A stretch of DNA of 64,000 nucleotides. Origin: Botrimarina hoheduenensis (lineage in GTDB: Bacteria; Planctomycetota; Planctomycetia; Pirellulales; Lacipirellulaceae). Position numbers and translations under genes: made by a program. The notes under the pieces are model-generated. The model saw only the letters and a list, made by a program, of their open reading frames with translations. It did no database searches and was not told the DNA's origin. Of this stretch, positions 20,399 through 29,520 are shown piece by piece (position 1 is the first letter of the stretch; the number at the start of each line of letters is the position of its first letter). The DNA is taken from NCBI RefSeq assembly GCF_007859815.1, contig NZ_SJPH01000001.1, positions 551,987-615,986 of the forward strand. Reading direction: 5' to 3'.

Positions 20399-20842
20399 AT
20401 GTTTCATCATCGCCAACCCGTCGCACGACGTCGCTCGAACGCCTGTGGTCCGAAAGATCGCCGCGGAACCGCGACGGTTGAGTTCGCCTTTAGCGCGTCG
20501 ATCACCTTCTTCCTCTTTTTGGCGATGATCGAGGTGGGCCGCTTCCATGTGGTGCGTCACTCGATGGACCAAGCGGTCTACATGGGGGCCCGCACGGGGA
20601 TCGTCCCCGGGGCGACCACCGCCCAAGTGGAGCAGATCGTGGCCGATCGGCTCCGTGCGGCTGGCGTGCTGGGAGCCACCATCGCCGTCTCGCCGGGAGT
20701 GATCGATACCACAACGCGTTCCGTGACGGTCGCCGCGACAACGCCCTACGACCAAAACAGTTGGGCGCTGCCAAAGTTCTTCGGGGGGCTCGATGTTGCG
20801 GCATCGATCACGCTGGACCACGAAAACGTGGCGTTCGACTGA
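20399..20842 (+). CDS. Second TadE-like pseudopilin
   Basis: The 147-residue protein has an Arg/Lys leader and the TadE motif RGTATVEFAFSASITFFLFLAM (shown here by its position, about 22-43), in which TVEFAF is the cleavage/processing core. The ATG at 20399 has AGGAA 6 nt upstream; the longer frame overlapping the vWA gene is implausible. It ends 7 bp from the convergent acpS stop codon. Confidence 0.8.
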   Translation: MFHHRQPVARRRSNACGPKDRRGTATVEFAFSASITFFLFLAMIEVGRFHVVRHSMDQAVYMGARTGIVPGATTAQVEQIVADRLRAAGVLGATIAVSPGVIDTTTRSVTVAATTPYDQNSWALPKFFGGLDVAASITLDHENVAFD

Positions 20843-20849
20843 GCGGCGT

Positions 20850-21233
20850 CTATCCCCCTTCGGCGATCGCATAGGCCGTCGCGTGGCTACGGCAGTGGCT
20901 GATCGAGAGATGGATCCGCTCGATGCCGGCGTTAACCATCACGTCGCGCGCGCCGCCTTGGAGGTGCGCCAGCGGTGCGCCGCCAGGGGCGTGGCGAACC
21001 TCGACATCGCGCCACCCGATGCCGCGCACCCAGCCTGTGCCCAACGCCTTGAGAACCGCTTCTTTAGCGGCCCAGCGGCCGGCGTAGTGCTGCATCGCCG
21101 CTTTGCGGGCCGAGCAGTAGGCGATCTCGTGCTCGGTGTAGACCCGCGCGATGAACAGCTCACCATGACGCTCGATGAGCTGCGCGATGCGCAGGCACTC
21201 GATGATATCGGTCCCGATGCCGAGGATAGCCAT
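20850..21233 (-). CDS. acpS: Holo-[acyl-carrier-protein] synthase
   Basis: AcpS attaches 4'-phosphopantetheine from CoA to the Ser of acyl carrier protein. At 127 residues it is the normal size. Seen: GIGTDIIE at residues 5-12 (the metal-binding Asp), WAAKEAVLKALGTG (the metal-binding Glu and Lys), and SISHC near the C-terminus. Its substrate CoA depends on coaB in this window, but the two genes are far apart. It is convergent with the TadE-like gene, with no clear terminator in the 7-bp gap. The next minus-strand gene upstream (21267-22547) is only 33 bp away, so the two may form an operon. Confidence 0.95.
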   Translation of the reverse strand: MAILGIGTDIIECLRIAQLIERHGELFIARVYTEHEIAYCSARKAAMQHYAGRWAAKEAVLKALGTGWVRGIGWRDVEVRHAPGGAPLAHLQGGARDVMVNAGIERIHLSISHCRSHATAYAIAEGG

Positions 21234-21266
21234 CTGTAGCGCGGGGGGCTCGAAGGGCCGGAGGCG

Positions 21267-22547
21267 TCAGGCGCGCAGCGCCTGCTCTAGGTCGGCAATC
21301 AGATCCGCTGCGTCTTCGATACCGCAAGACAGGCGGATCATGTTGTCGGGGATGCCGAAGCTTTCGCGCTCTTCGGGAGTACACTCGTAGTAGCTCATCA
21401 CCAGCGGCTGCTCGATCAGGGTCTCGACACCACCGAGGCTTGGCGCGATGCGGCCCAGTTGGGCCGCATCGACAACGTCGGCGGTGCCACGCCAATCGGC
21501 GTCCTTGACCAAGAAGGTGACCAGTCCGCCGAAACCCCGCATATAGCGTGTCGCGTGCTCGTGATCGCGGTGCGATTCGAGGCCGGGGTAGTAAACCTTT
21601 TCGATCCGCGGGTGCGCCTCCAGGTAGCGTGCCACAGCCAGACCGTTTTCGTTGTGACGCTGCATCCGCAGCTCGAACGTTTTCAGGCCGCGCAACAGCA
21701 AGTATACGGTTTGAGGCTGGTTGATGGCTCCCATAATGCCGCGGAGGTTGCGCACCGATTCGAGGGCCTCGAAAGACCCTGCTACCGATCCGGCCAGCAG
21801 GTCGTTGTGCCCGCCCAGGTACTTTGTGCAGCTATGCAGCACGTAGTCGATTCCCGCATCGATCGGCCTCAGGTTGTAGGGCGTGGCGAGCGTCGCGTCG
21901 ATCATTGTCTCAACGCCGTTACGGCGGCCGATCTCGGCGTAGCGATCCAGATCGATGCAGCTCTGGTGCGGGTTGGTGGGCGACTCGCTGATGAGCATCC
22001 GCGTGCGGGGCGTGATGGCGGCCTCCATGGCGTCATAATCGCCGGTGCGGACCGTCTTGGTTTCGACGCCGAAGCGGGCGAGGTGCTTGATGCAGAACTC
22101 GCGGCTGCGCCGATAGCACTCGTCAAAGAAGACAACCTCGTCTCCCTGATTGAGCTTGGCCATCAGCACGCCGACAAACGCCGCCATGCCGCTGGCGAAC
22201 AGCACAGACGATTCGGCCCCCTCGAGTGCGGCGAGCTTCTGCTCCGCGACGCGCTCGCCCGGATTGCTGTAGCGACCGTACTCTTCGCGTGGCTGACGCT
22301 GCTCGATGAAGTCGATGATCGATTGCGTGTCAGTAAATGTGTAGGTCGAGGCACAGAAGATCGGATCGGTGATCGAATCGCCGACCTTCTGCCGAGCTTC
22401 GCCGGCGTGCACCGCGAGGGTGCCGGTGCCTTGCGGTGCCGCAGAGCTGGTGGTCGCGGTAGGCTTCGGCTGAGCCATGGGGAGTCGTGTTGTCGGGTGA
22501 GGGGCCGCGGCACCGGTTTTGGTGTCGGGCGAGGTGCTGGTGGGCAT
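21267..22547 (-). CDS. Cys/Met-metabolism PLP enzyme (trans-sulfuration family)
   Basis: The 426-residue protein is a fold-type-I PLP enzyme of the cystathionine synthase/lyase group. The PLP-lysine is K242 in HSCTKYLGGHND, and SNP (95-97) and ASGM are also present. It could be cystathionine gamma-synthase, cystathionine lyase or O-acetylhomoserine sulfhydrylase; I cannot decide from sequence alone. The first 40 residues are Thr/Pro/Ala-rich and outside the family domain; M24 (22478) is an alternative start. Neither start has a clear ribosome binding site. A second member of the family is at 53753-54928. A 503-bp gap lies upstream. Confidence 0.88.
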   Translation of the reverse strand: MPTSTSPDTKTGAAAPHPTTRLPMAQPKPTATTSSAAPQGTGTLAVHAGEARQKVGDSITDPIFCASTYTFTDTQSIIDFIEQRQPREEYGRYSNPGERVAEQKLAALEGAESSVLFASGMAAFVGVLMAKLNQGDEVVFFDECYRRSREFCIKHLARFGVETKTVRTGDYDAMEAAITPRTRMLISESPTNPHQSCIDLDRYAEIGRRNGVETMIDATLATPYNLRPIDAGIDYVLHSCTKYLGGHNDLLAGSVAGSFEALESVRNLRGIMGAINQPQTVYLLLRGLKTFELRMQRHNENGLAVARYLEAHPRIEKVYYPGLESHRDHEHATRYMRGFGGLVTFLVKDADWRGTADVVDAAQLGRIAPSLGGVETLIEQPLVMSYYECTPEERESFGIPDNMIRLSCGIEDAADLIADLEQALRA

Positions 22548-23050
22548 CGGTTTGGTGTTCTCGGTTTAGAACAATAATCCCGCGTTGCGACGAGCCTGAA
22601 ACGGCAGGCAACAGCGTGGGCTGGGCAAGACGAAAGCTACGTCTCGAAACCGATTTGCAGAGCCAGAACGGCGAGAGTGATCGCTCCGCGGCGGCGGACC
22701 GCTAAGCAGCCTCAGAGCGATCAACGCCAAGAAGACGTCGGCGAGCTACGAAGCAGGCTAGGGCGGATGCGATGGCTCTTTAGCAGTCAAGGCTGCAAGC
22801 GGCCACAAATCCCATCTGTCACACCGTAGCAGCGGCCCGGACCGTTAGCAAGCGGCTCGACCACGAACTTCTCGCGACTTAAGTTCATGGCCCCGCGGAA
22901 TGCCCATGCTCACGCCCTGCGGGACAGCCCCTGGGCGTTTATCAGCGGTGTGCCGACAATCCCTCTGCACACAATAATATTCCGTTGGACAGGCGATCTC
23001 ACTTGTCCGCAATCTTTAGCCGACCGCTAATTTCGCGCAGGAACCTGAGC
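22548..23050. other. Divergent gap with terminator-like hairpin
   Basis: This 503-bp region lies between the trans-sulfuration gene (minus) and cinA (plus). No SAM, SAH or other riboswitch consensus was recognised in the minus-strand leader, though a small gcctg/caggc hairpin is present near 22595. A nested hairpin at 22912-22938 (acgccc/gggcgt around ggg-acag-ccc) is followed by TTTATC on the plus strand. A TAATAT box at about 22974-22979 could be the cinA -10. Confidence 0.35.
22912..22938 (+). terminator. Terminator-like hairpin with no upstream gene
   Basis: Stem acgccc/gggcgt with an inner ggg/ccc pair and a 4-nt ACAG loop, followed by a short T stretch. No plus-strand protein gene precedes it, so it might end an unrecognised small RNA. 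Alternatively it is part of the cinA leader. Confidence 0.35.
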
Positions 23051-24280
23051 ATGCGTGGCGAAGTGATCGCGATTGGCGACGAATTAACGACCGGCCAGCG
23101 GCTGGATACCAACACCCAGTGGCTCAGTCAGCGGCTCACCGAACTCGGCGTCGAAATCGTCGCCCACACGACCGTGGCCGACGATCTGGCCCTCAACCGC
23201 GACGCCTTCCTCGTGGCGAGCCGACGTGCCGATCTGGTTGTCTCGACCGGTGGCCTGGGGCCCACTGCCGACGACCTGACACGCGACGCCCTGGCCCTTG
23301 CCGCGGGGGTGGAACTGGTCACCGATCCTGAAACCGTGGAGCGACTTGAAGCCCTCTTCCGGAGCCGCGGGCGCGAGATGCCGCCGCAGAATCGCCGCCA
23401 GGCGCAGTCGCCTGCCGGCGCGCGGGCGATCCCCAACCCCGGCGGCACGGCTCCCGGCGTCGACTTCACTTTCGCCGAAACGCGTTTCTTCGCGCTGCCC
23501 GGCGTGCCGGAAGAGATGCGCGAGATGTGGGCCGCTACGGTCGCTCCCGCCATCGCGCGCCTTACCGGTGGTGGGCGGGTCATGCGTCACCACCTGGTTA
23601 AGTGCTTCGGTGTCGGCGAGAGCCAGCTCGAAGCGATGCTCCCCGACCTGATCCGCCGGGGCCGCGAGCCGCTGGTGGGCATCACCGCCAGCAAGGCGAC
23701 GATCACGCTCCGCATTACCGCCACCGGTAGCTCTGCGGAGGCATGCTTCGCGGCGATGACGCCCACGCTCGAGCAGGTCCGCCAAGTGCTGGGAGACCTG
23801 ATCTTTGCCGAATGCGATCCGGAGCACGAAATCGATTTGCCCGAAGCGCTTCTCAACAATCTAGCGAAGAGTAAAAAGACGGTTGCCACGAGCGAGTCAA
23901 TGACGACCGGCTGGCTTGGCCACTGGCTGTCACGGCTTGATGAAGGACGAGGTATCTATCGCGGTGGGCGTTTGTATTCGATCCTCGACACAACAGCCCC
24001 GTGCGATGTCCCCTCGGTCGAGCGCGAGGCCCTTGCGATTCGCACAGCCACTAACGCGGACTATGGCGTCGCGGTGGGGAGGCCGACACCAGAATCGCAC
24101 GCGGACGCGACACGCACGGGCGAGGGGGTTCCGATCGCGGTGGCGGGGCCGCAGGGCGTCGAATCCAAGCGGATCGTGCTGGTGGGCCACCGCTCGATTC
24201 ACCAATCGCTGGTCGCCAAACACGCCCTGAATGTTTTACGGCTCGGTCTGAGCCCCGTCGCTGCCGAGGTCTCCGCGTGA
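23051..24280 (+). CDS. cinA: CinA-family protein with degenerate C-terminal deamidase domain
   Basis: The 409-residue protein has a full N-terminal MoaB/MocF-like domain (1-170; EVIAIGDELTTGQRLDTN, STGGLGPTADDLTRDA), which in CinA hydrolyses ADP-ribose-type substrates, and a middle region typical of the family. The C-terminal NMN-deamidase (PncC) domain is clearly related in length and position, but its SCTGG signature reads SMTTG and the usual GIAGP motif reads AVAGP; the conserved tail is diverged. The ATG at 23051 has AGGA about 8 nt upstream. The stop overlaps the nadE GTG start by 4 nt (GTGA), so translation is coupled, and both belong to NAD metabolism. The C-terminal activity may be lost. 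Confidence 0.88.
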   Translation: MRGEVIAIGDELTTGQRLDTNTQWLSQRLTELGVEIVAHTTVADDLALNRDAFLVASRRADLVVSTGGLGPTADDLTRDALALAAGVELVTDPETVERLEALFRSRGREMPPQNRRQAQSPAGARAIPNPGGTAPGVDFTFAETRFFALPGVPEEMREMWAATVAPAIARLTGGGRVMRHHLVKCFGVGESQLEAMLPDLIRRGREPLVGITASKATITLRITATGSSAEACFAAMTPTLEQVRQVLGDLIFAECDPEHEIDLPEALLNNLAKSKKTVATSESMTTGWLGHWLSRLDEGRGIYRGGRLYSILDTTAPCDVPSVEREALAIRTATNADYGVAVGRPTPESHADATRTGEGVPIAVAGPQGVESKRIVLVGHRSIHQSLVAKHALNVLRLGLSPVAAEVSA

Positions 24281-26118
24281 AGTCGCTCCGAATAGCCGCT
24301 GTGGCGCTCAACCAAACACCGCTCGACTGGCGTGGCAATCTGGCACGCGCCAGCGAGGCCATTGAAGCGGCCCGCCGGGCGGGGGCGACCCTCGTTTGCT
24401 TGCCGGAGCTATGCCTCAGTGGTTACGGCTGCGAAGACGCGTTCTACGCGCCGCACGTGCGGCGCAGAACTCTCGATTCTCTCGCGGCGCTGCTTCCCAC
24501 AACGCAGGGGGTTGGTGCCGTGGTCGGCTTGCCGCTTGAGGTTGAAGGTCGTCTCTACAACGCCGCGGCGTGTATCGCCGACGGCGTGCTGCTGGGCTTC
24601 ACGCTCAAGCAGTTTCTGGCTGACGACGGCATCCACTACGAGCCGCGCTGGTTCAAGCCCTGGCCTCGCGGCAAGGTCGCAACGATCTCAGCCTGTGGCC
24701 TGAGCGTGCTGGCCGGCGACCTGCTCTACGACTTGGCGGGCGTCCGACTGGGCATCGAGATCTGCCGAGACGCCTGGGTCGCGGATCGGCCGGCCAACGG
24801 CTACGCCGCTCGGGGCGTCACGCTGGCGATGAACCCCTCGGCGAGCCATTTTGCGTTTGGCAAGCAAGCCATCCGCCGGCGCTTAGTGACCGAGGGCTCG
24901 CGGCTGATCGACGGTCCTTACCTCTACACGAATCTGTTGGGCAACGAGTCGGGCCGTGCACTGTACGAGGGGGGGACCCTGATCGCTCAGCGCGACACGC
25001 TGACGCATCAGGGGCCGCGCTTTGTGTTCGGCGATCGCACCCTGACGGTTGTTGATGTTGACGTCGCGGATAGCCCCACAAAGACTAAGCCGGGAGACAC
25101 GATCATTTCGGCCGCATGGCAGCGCTCGCCGGCGGACGCGGAGAAGCTGAACCCCCACTCACCCCCGCAGGCGGCGTGGGAGACCGGCGACGCGGTGGTC
25201 TACGAAGAGTTTTCGCGGGCCGTGTCGCTCGCCCTCCATGACTATCGTCGCAAGTGCCGTGCGGAGGGGTTTGTGCTCTCGCTGAGTGGCGGGGCCGACT
25301 CGGCGGCGGTGGCGTCGTTGGTGTGGCTGATCGGCAGACTAAGCGGCGACCCGGCTACGCTCGAAACCGTCTATCAGGCGACGAGCAACTCCGGCACGGT
25401 CACCCGCGACGCCGCCCGCGCGGTCGCCACCGCGGTCGGTGCCACGCACCACGAGTGGGACGTACAGGACCTTGTCGAGCGGTACACCGGGCTTGCCGCC
25501 GCAGCGGTGGGTCACCCCCTCACGTGGGAGACCGACGATTTAGCGCTGCAAAATATCCAGTCGCGCGTCCGCTCGCCGGGCGTGTGGATGCTGGCGAACC
25601 TGCGCCGCGCGCTGTTGCTGACGACCGGCAACCGGAGCGAGGCGGCCGTGGGCTACGCCACCATGGACGGCGACACCTCCGGCGGTTACGCCCCCATCGC
25701 CGGTGTATCCAAACGCTTCGTGCTGGATTGGCTCCAGTGGATGGAGACGGTCGGCCCGGCGGGCGTGGGGCCGCTGCCCGCTCTGGCGGCGATCAACGCC
25801 CAACAGCCGACCGCCGAGCTGCGTCCTCCCGGCGCCGGCCAGACCGACGAAGCGGACCTCATGCCGTACGCGGTGCTCGACGAGATCGAGCGTTCGGCCA
25901 TCGGCGATCTCGACGCCACCGAGCGCACGCTCGAGCGTTTGCAGGCGCGCTTCCCCGAGCACGCACCGGAGCAGCTCGCGGCGTGGCTGGAGCGTTTCGA
26001 CCGCCTGTGGCGTGCGAGCCAGTGGAAGCGCGAACGCCTGGCTCCTTCGCTGCATCTGGACGTGCTGAGCGTCGATCCCAAAACCTGGCGCCGCTGGCCG
26101 ATCTTGAGCGGCGAGTAG
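24277..26118 (+). CDS. nadE: Glutamine-dependent NAD(+) synthetase
   Basis: It amidates nicotinate adenine dinucleotide to NAD, taking ammonia from glutamine. The 613-residue protein is the long, two-domain form. The N-terminal nitrilase-type glutaminase has E44, K111 and C163 (PELCLSGYG, TLKQFLADDG, EICRDAW), so the triad is complete. The C-terminal ATP-pyrophosphatase domain has the P-loop SGGADS (337-342) and a later TTGNRSE. GTG start overlaps the cinA stop by 4 nt. It converges with rlmKL 80 bp away; no clear terminator is visible in that gap. Confidence 0.96.
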   Translation: MKSLRIAAVALNQTPLDWRGNLARASEAIEAARRAGATLVCLPELCLSGYGCEDAFYAPHVRRRTLDSLAALLPTTQGVGAVVGLPLEVEGRLYNAAACIADGVLLGFTLKQFLADDGIHYEPRWFKPWPRGKVATISACGLSVLAGDLLYDLAGVRLGIEICRDAWVADRPANGYAARGVTLAMNPSASHFAFGKQAIRRRLVTEGSRLIDGPYLYTNLLGNESGRALYEGGTLIAQRDTLTHQGPRFVFGDRTLTVVDVDVADSPTKTKPGDTIISAAWQRSPADAEKLNPHSPPQAAWETGDAVVYEEFSRAVSLALHDYRRKCRAEGFVLSLSGGADSAAVASLVWLIGRLSGDPATLETVYQATSNSGTVTRDAARAVATAVGATHHEWDVQDLVERYTGLAAAAVGHPLTWETDDLALQNIQSRVRSPGVWMLANLRRALLLTTGNRSEAAVGYATMDGDTSGGYAPIAGVSKRFVLDWLQWMETVGPAGVGPLPALAAINAQQPTAELRPPGAGQTDEADLMPYAVLDEIERSAIGDLDATERTLERLQARFPEHAPEQLAAWLERFDRLWRASQWKRERLAPSLHLDVLSVDPKTWRRWPILSGE

Positions 26119-26198
26119 CTAAGGCACTTGTCTAAATCGGAACCGAGATAGCTTGACCACGGGGCAGCACATTCTTCGTCTGTGAATTGGCAAGCCGC

Positions 26199-28427
26199 CT
26201 AAGTCTCGCGCATGAGTCGCCAGCAGCGGTGGATGCGCTGGTTGCGAAAATCTTCCGGCACGGTCTGTTTGCTGATCTCGCGGACCGAGTAACCCGCCAG
26301 TGCCCCTTCGTCGAAGTGGAACCGGCGGAAGTTGGTCGAAAAGTACACCACGCCCCCCGGTGCCATGCGCGGCGCGAGCGCGCCCAGCAGTGGCACGGCG
26401 TCGCGTTGCGTCTCCCAGTCGTCGTCCAGGCGTTTGCTGTTGGAGAACGTCGGCGGATCTACCACCGCCAAATCAAACAGCGGTTCATTCGGCAGCGCAG
26501 CGACAAACTCGCGGCAGTCGGCCCGCACAATCTCGTGCGTCGCGGAAGGTTGGAAGCCGTTGAGCCGCAGATTCGCTTCGGCCCAGTCGAGGTAGTTTGC
26601 CGAGAGATCGACCGTGGTCGTTTCCAGCGCGCCCCCTGCCGCTGCGTAGACGGTGAACGAGCCGGTGTAGGCGAAGAGGTTCAAGAACCGTTTGCCGGCG
26701 GCCTCCTGGCGAACCTTGTCGCGTGTGATGCGGTGATCGAGGAACAGCCCCGTATCGACGTAATCGGAGAGGTTCACACGGAAGCGGAGCCCCCCTTCGT
26801 TGACGATGCGGTAGCAGCGTTCGTCGGCGACGCGGGTGTGCTGCGTATCGCCCCGTTGTCGTTCGCGGCGTTTGAGAAATACGAGCGAGCGGTCCACTTC
26901 GAGCGTCTTGGCGGCGGTGCGTGCCATCAGGTCCAGCCAGTCGGCGTGCTCGGCGGGGGTGCGTTCGTGCGGGCGTTCGTACTCGGTGAGGTGCAGCGCG
27001 TCTTCATAGCGATCGACCACCAGCGGCACTTCGGGAATGTCGCGCTCGTAGAGCCGATAGCAGGTGATTCCGCGCTTGGTGGGCCAGCGGCGGAGGTGCC
27101 GCGCCCGCGCTGCAAGCCGATTGGCAAACTCACGTGCCTGCCGTTCCGCTTCGGGACGCAACCCGCCGAAGGCCTGCGCGGGCTTCTCCGGAGGAGGTGC
27201 CTCAGCACGTGGGAGGGGTGCCGCTGTTGCTGCTGGTTCCTCGGCAACGGGGCCGATGGCGGGTGTCGCCTCGGCAGAGGCAGCGATCGCACCCGGTCGG
27301 GGCGGACGGGGGCCGTGGAACTGATACAGCGTGCATTCGAGCCGGCCGTTGTACAGCTTCCGGCGCTTGTCGGCCCGTTGACCCACGAGCCGCTCGAAGT
27401 CGTCACGTGCCGACAGCAAGTAATGCGACCAGCTGCGTAGCCGGCGCAGCACGCCGGGCATCGTGCGATAGAGGCTTTCGATCGCTTCGCGTTCGCCCAG
27501 CCGCTCGCCGTAGGGCGGATTGGTCACGAGGCAGCCGTAGTCGCGTTTGCTGGAAAGGTCCTCAAACGCGCGGCGCTGGAAGTGGATATCGTCCGCGACG
27601 CCCGCCGCCTGGGCGTGGTAACGGGCGAGGCTGAGCGCCTCTTCGCTGATGTCGGTTGCCAGGATCCGTTCGGGCAAGGTCGGTTGCGCCCGGGCTCGGG
27701 CGGTGTCGCGCAGCTGCCGCCACGCGTCGCCCGCCAGCCGCGGCCATGCTTCGCACGCGAACCAGCGGTTCAAGCCCGGTGCCAGATTGCGACCACGCAG
27801 GGCGGCTTCGATCGCGATGGTACCCGAGCCACAGAAAGGGTCCCAGAACGGCCGATCGGGGGTCCACCGGCTGAGGTCAACCATCGCGGCGGCGAGCGTT
27901 TCGCGCAGCGGTGCCTCGCCCACCAAGCGACGGTAGCCGCGTTTGTGCAAACCGATCCCCGTTGTGTCCAGCAGCAGCAGGGCGTGGTCGTCGAGCAGAG
28001 CGATTTCGAACGTGAACTCGGGCCCGGTTTCTGGCAGTTCTTGCACGCCGTGCGCCTCGCGGAGCGCTTCGACGAGCGCTTTCTTGACGATCCGTTGACA
28101 GGCCGGCACGCTGGAAAGCTGCGACTTATGCGAACGTCCGCGCACGGGGAAAGCTCCGTCCGCAGGAACCCAGTCGCCCACCGGTGCGGCGCGTGCCAGA
28201 TCAAAGAGCTGGCCGAAGTCGGTCGCGGGCCCTTCGGCAACAACGATCAGCACGCGCTCCGCGTAGCGGAGCCACACGTTAGTTTCGCGCACCGCCTCGT
28301 CACCGCCGCGGAAACGGACCCGCCCCGGCTGGGCGACACGCGCCTCATAGCCGAGGGCTTGCACCTCGTGGCGGACAAGCGTTTCCAGGCCGAACGTGGC
28401 GGTGGCGATAAGTTCGTGCTGGGCCAC
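26199..28427 (-). CDS. rlmL: 23S rRNA guanine methyltransferase RlmKL (m2G2445 / m7G2069)
   Basis: The 742-residue protein has two methyltransferase halves as in E. coli RlmKL. The N-terminal part contains a THUMP domain (about 45-155) and an RlmL domain with NPPYGER; the C-terminal RlmK domain has the SAM site FAYTGSFTVYAA and VDPPTFSNS. Between the halves is a Pro/Ala/Glu-rich linker (about 375-420) that is longer than usual. The fusion is usual in gammaproteobacteria; from memory I do not know how common it is in planctomycetes. It lies 36 bp downstream of the DUF2608 gene (same strand), so co-transcription is possible. Confidence 0.93.
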   Translation of the reverse strand: MAQHELIATATFGLETLVRHEVQALGYEARVAQPGRVRFRGGDEAVRETNVWLRYAERVLIVVAEGPATDFGQLFDLARAAPVGDWVPADGAFPVRGRSHKSQLSSVPACQRIVKKALVEALREAHGVQELPETGPEFTFEIALLDDHALLLLDTTGIGLHKRGYRRLVGEAPLRETLAAAMVDLSRWTPDRPFWDPFCGSGTIAIEAALRGRNLAPGLNRWFACEAWPRLAGDAWRQLRDTARARAQPTLPERILATDISEEALSLARYHAQAAGVADDIHFQRRAFEDLSSKRDYGCLVTNPPYGERLGEREAIESLYRTMPGVLRRLRSWSHYLLSARDDFERLVGQRADKRRKLYNGRLECTLYQFHGPRPPRPGAIAASAEATPAIGPVAEEPAATAAPLPRAEAPPPEKPAQAFGGLRPEAERQAREFANRLAARARHLRRWPTKRGITCYRLYERDIPEVPLVVDRYEDALHLTEYERPHERTPAEHADWLDLMARTAAKTLEVDRSLVFLKRRERQRGDTQHTRVADERCYRIVNEGGLRFRVNLSDYVDTGLFLDHRITRDKVRQEAAGKRFLNLFAYTGSFTVYAAAGGALETTTVDLSANYLDWAEANLRLNGFQPSATHEIVRADCREFVAALPNEPLFDLAVVDPPTFSNSKRLDDDWETQRDAVPLLGALAPRMAPGGVVYFSTNFRRFHFDEGALAGYSVREISKQTVPEDFRNQRIHRCWRLMRET

Positions 28428-28463
28428 GCGTTGACATGCCTCGCTGCGATTGCGGCAAGGGCC

Positions 28464-29384
28464 TTAAGGAGTGAGGGCGGGCGCGGGGGCTTCGACCGGC
28501 ACACTGAGCGCCTCGGTCAGCGCCGCTTCAAGCCGACGCCAGCGTCGATCGACCTCGGTCTTGTCGCCGTAGCGGAAGCGGGCCACGTTGAGGTCTTCGC
28601 GATGGTAGTGAATCGCCGAGATCTCAATTCCACGCCGCTCGAGTGCATCGTAGATACGGTGGACGTGCCGTCCGTGGTCATCGACAAACACGACGGCCTG
28701 GGGCAGCTGCTTGGCGTGTTGCAGGATCGTCAGCAGCATGGCACCCTTGTGCTGTCCGGACGACATCATGATGCCGTCTTCGAAACTCACCTCGCGGGGC
28801 TCGCCCAGCTCAAACAGATCCGCCTCTTCGGCGGTAAGACCCGCCGTGGTGACGTCTTTCGGATCGTAAGGCAGGTAGCGTCCTGCGGGGATGCCTTCGG
28901 TCGGCAACACGCTGCTCGCGAAGTCGTAGCCGTTGTTTTTTAGCTCACGCTCGGTAGCGGGGCGGAAATCTTCGCCGCGTGAGGTGAGCACCAGCGTCGG
29001 CACGCCGAGCGACTGGACACGCTCCACGAGCGCGGGCAGGTCCGTTTGCGGCGGGCGCATGCGGCCGATCGTAAAGAGCAGCCCCTGCGCTTCGAGCAGT
29101 TGGGGAAACTCTTTAGCCACCAACAGGGGCGACTCGGGCTCGTTCTTGCGCAAGTATTCCTGCCACTCGAACCATTGGTCGCTGCCCAGCGGGTTGCGCA
29201 TTGCTAGCAGCGTGTTGTCGATATCGACCACCAGCAGCGTATTAGCGGCACCGTACTCCTCGGCGTACGCCTCGACCCGCTCAACCGCCACGGCAAAGTC
29301 GTCTGCCTCACGATACTCCGAGGCCCCGCTCCCGCAGGCCACGAGCAGTGGAGCGAGATAGACAAACTTGCGGAGGCGTTCCAT
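28464..29384 (-). CDS. DUF2608 HAD-superfamily lipoprotein
   Basis: The 306-residue protein is a HAD-type phosphatase-like protein of the DUF2608 group. Motif I is VVDIDNTLL (the first Asp is the nucleophile), motif II is LVLTSRG, and motif III/IV VVFVDDHGRHV. The N-terminus MERLRKFVYLAPLLVACGS has a lipobox LVAC with C17, so it is probably anchored in a membrane after export. I start at 29384 because the lipoprotein signal begins there; the longer frame upstream shows no protein-like features. It is divergent from the deaminase gene (136 bp apart). Substrate unknown. Confidence 0.72.
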   Translation of the reverse strand: MERLRKFVYLAPLLVACGSGASEYREADDFAVAVERVEAYAEEYGAANTLLVVDIDNTLLAMRNPLGSDQWFEWQEYLRKNEPESPLLVAKEFPQLLEAQGLLFTIGRMRPPQTDLPALVERVQSLGVPTLVLTSRGEDFRPATERELKNNGYDFASSVLPTEGIPAGRYLPYDPKDVTTAGLTAEEADLFELGEPREVSFEDGIMMSSGQHKGAMLLTILQHAKQLPQAVVFVDDHGRHVHRIYDALERRGIEISAIHYHREDLNVARFRYGDKTEVDRRWRRLEAALTEALSVPVEAPAPALTP

Positions 29385-29520
29385 GGCGGAGGGGCAGGTT
29401 GCGGCTTGGCGAGAGGGGGGGAACTGAGGATGATACTCGCGACGCCGCTGGGTCGCCACCAAGCGCTGCGGTGTTCCACCTCCCCCCCTTTGTGATGTAC
29501 CAGCTCCCCGGAAGCTCGCC

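Noticed and set aside
22548..22760. SAM or SAH riboswitch before the trans-sulfuration gene
   Set aside because: An AGGCTCG string occurs, but the other conserved parts of the SAH and SAM-I consensus are absent.
25254..26135. 293-residue frame inside nadE in another phase
   Set aside because: Arg/Gly/Ala-rich shadow of the NadE coding sequence.
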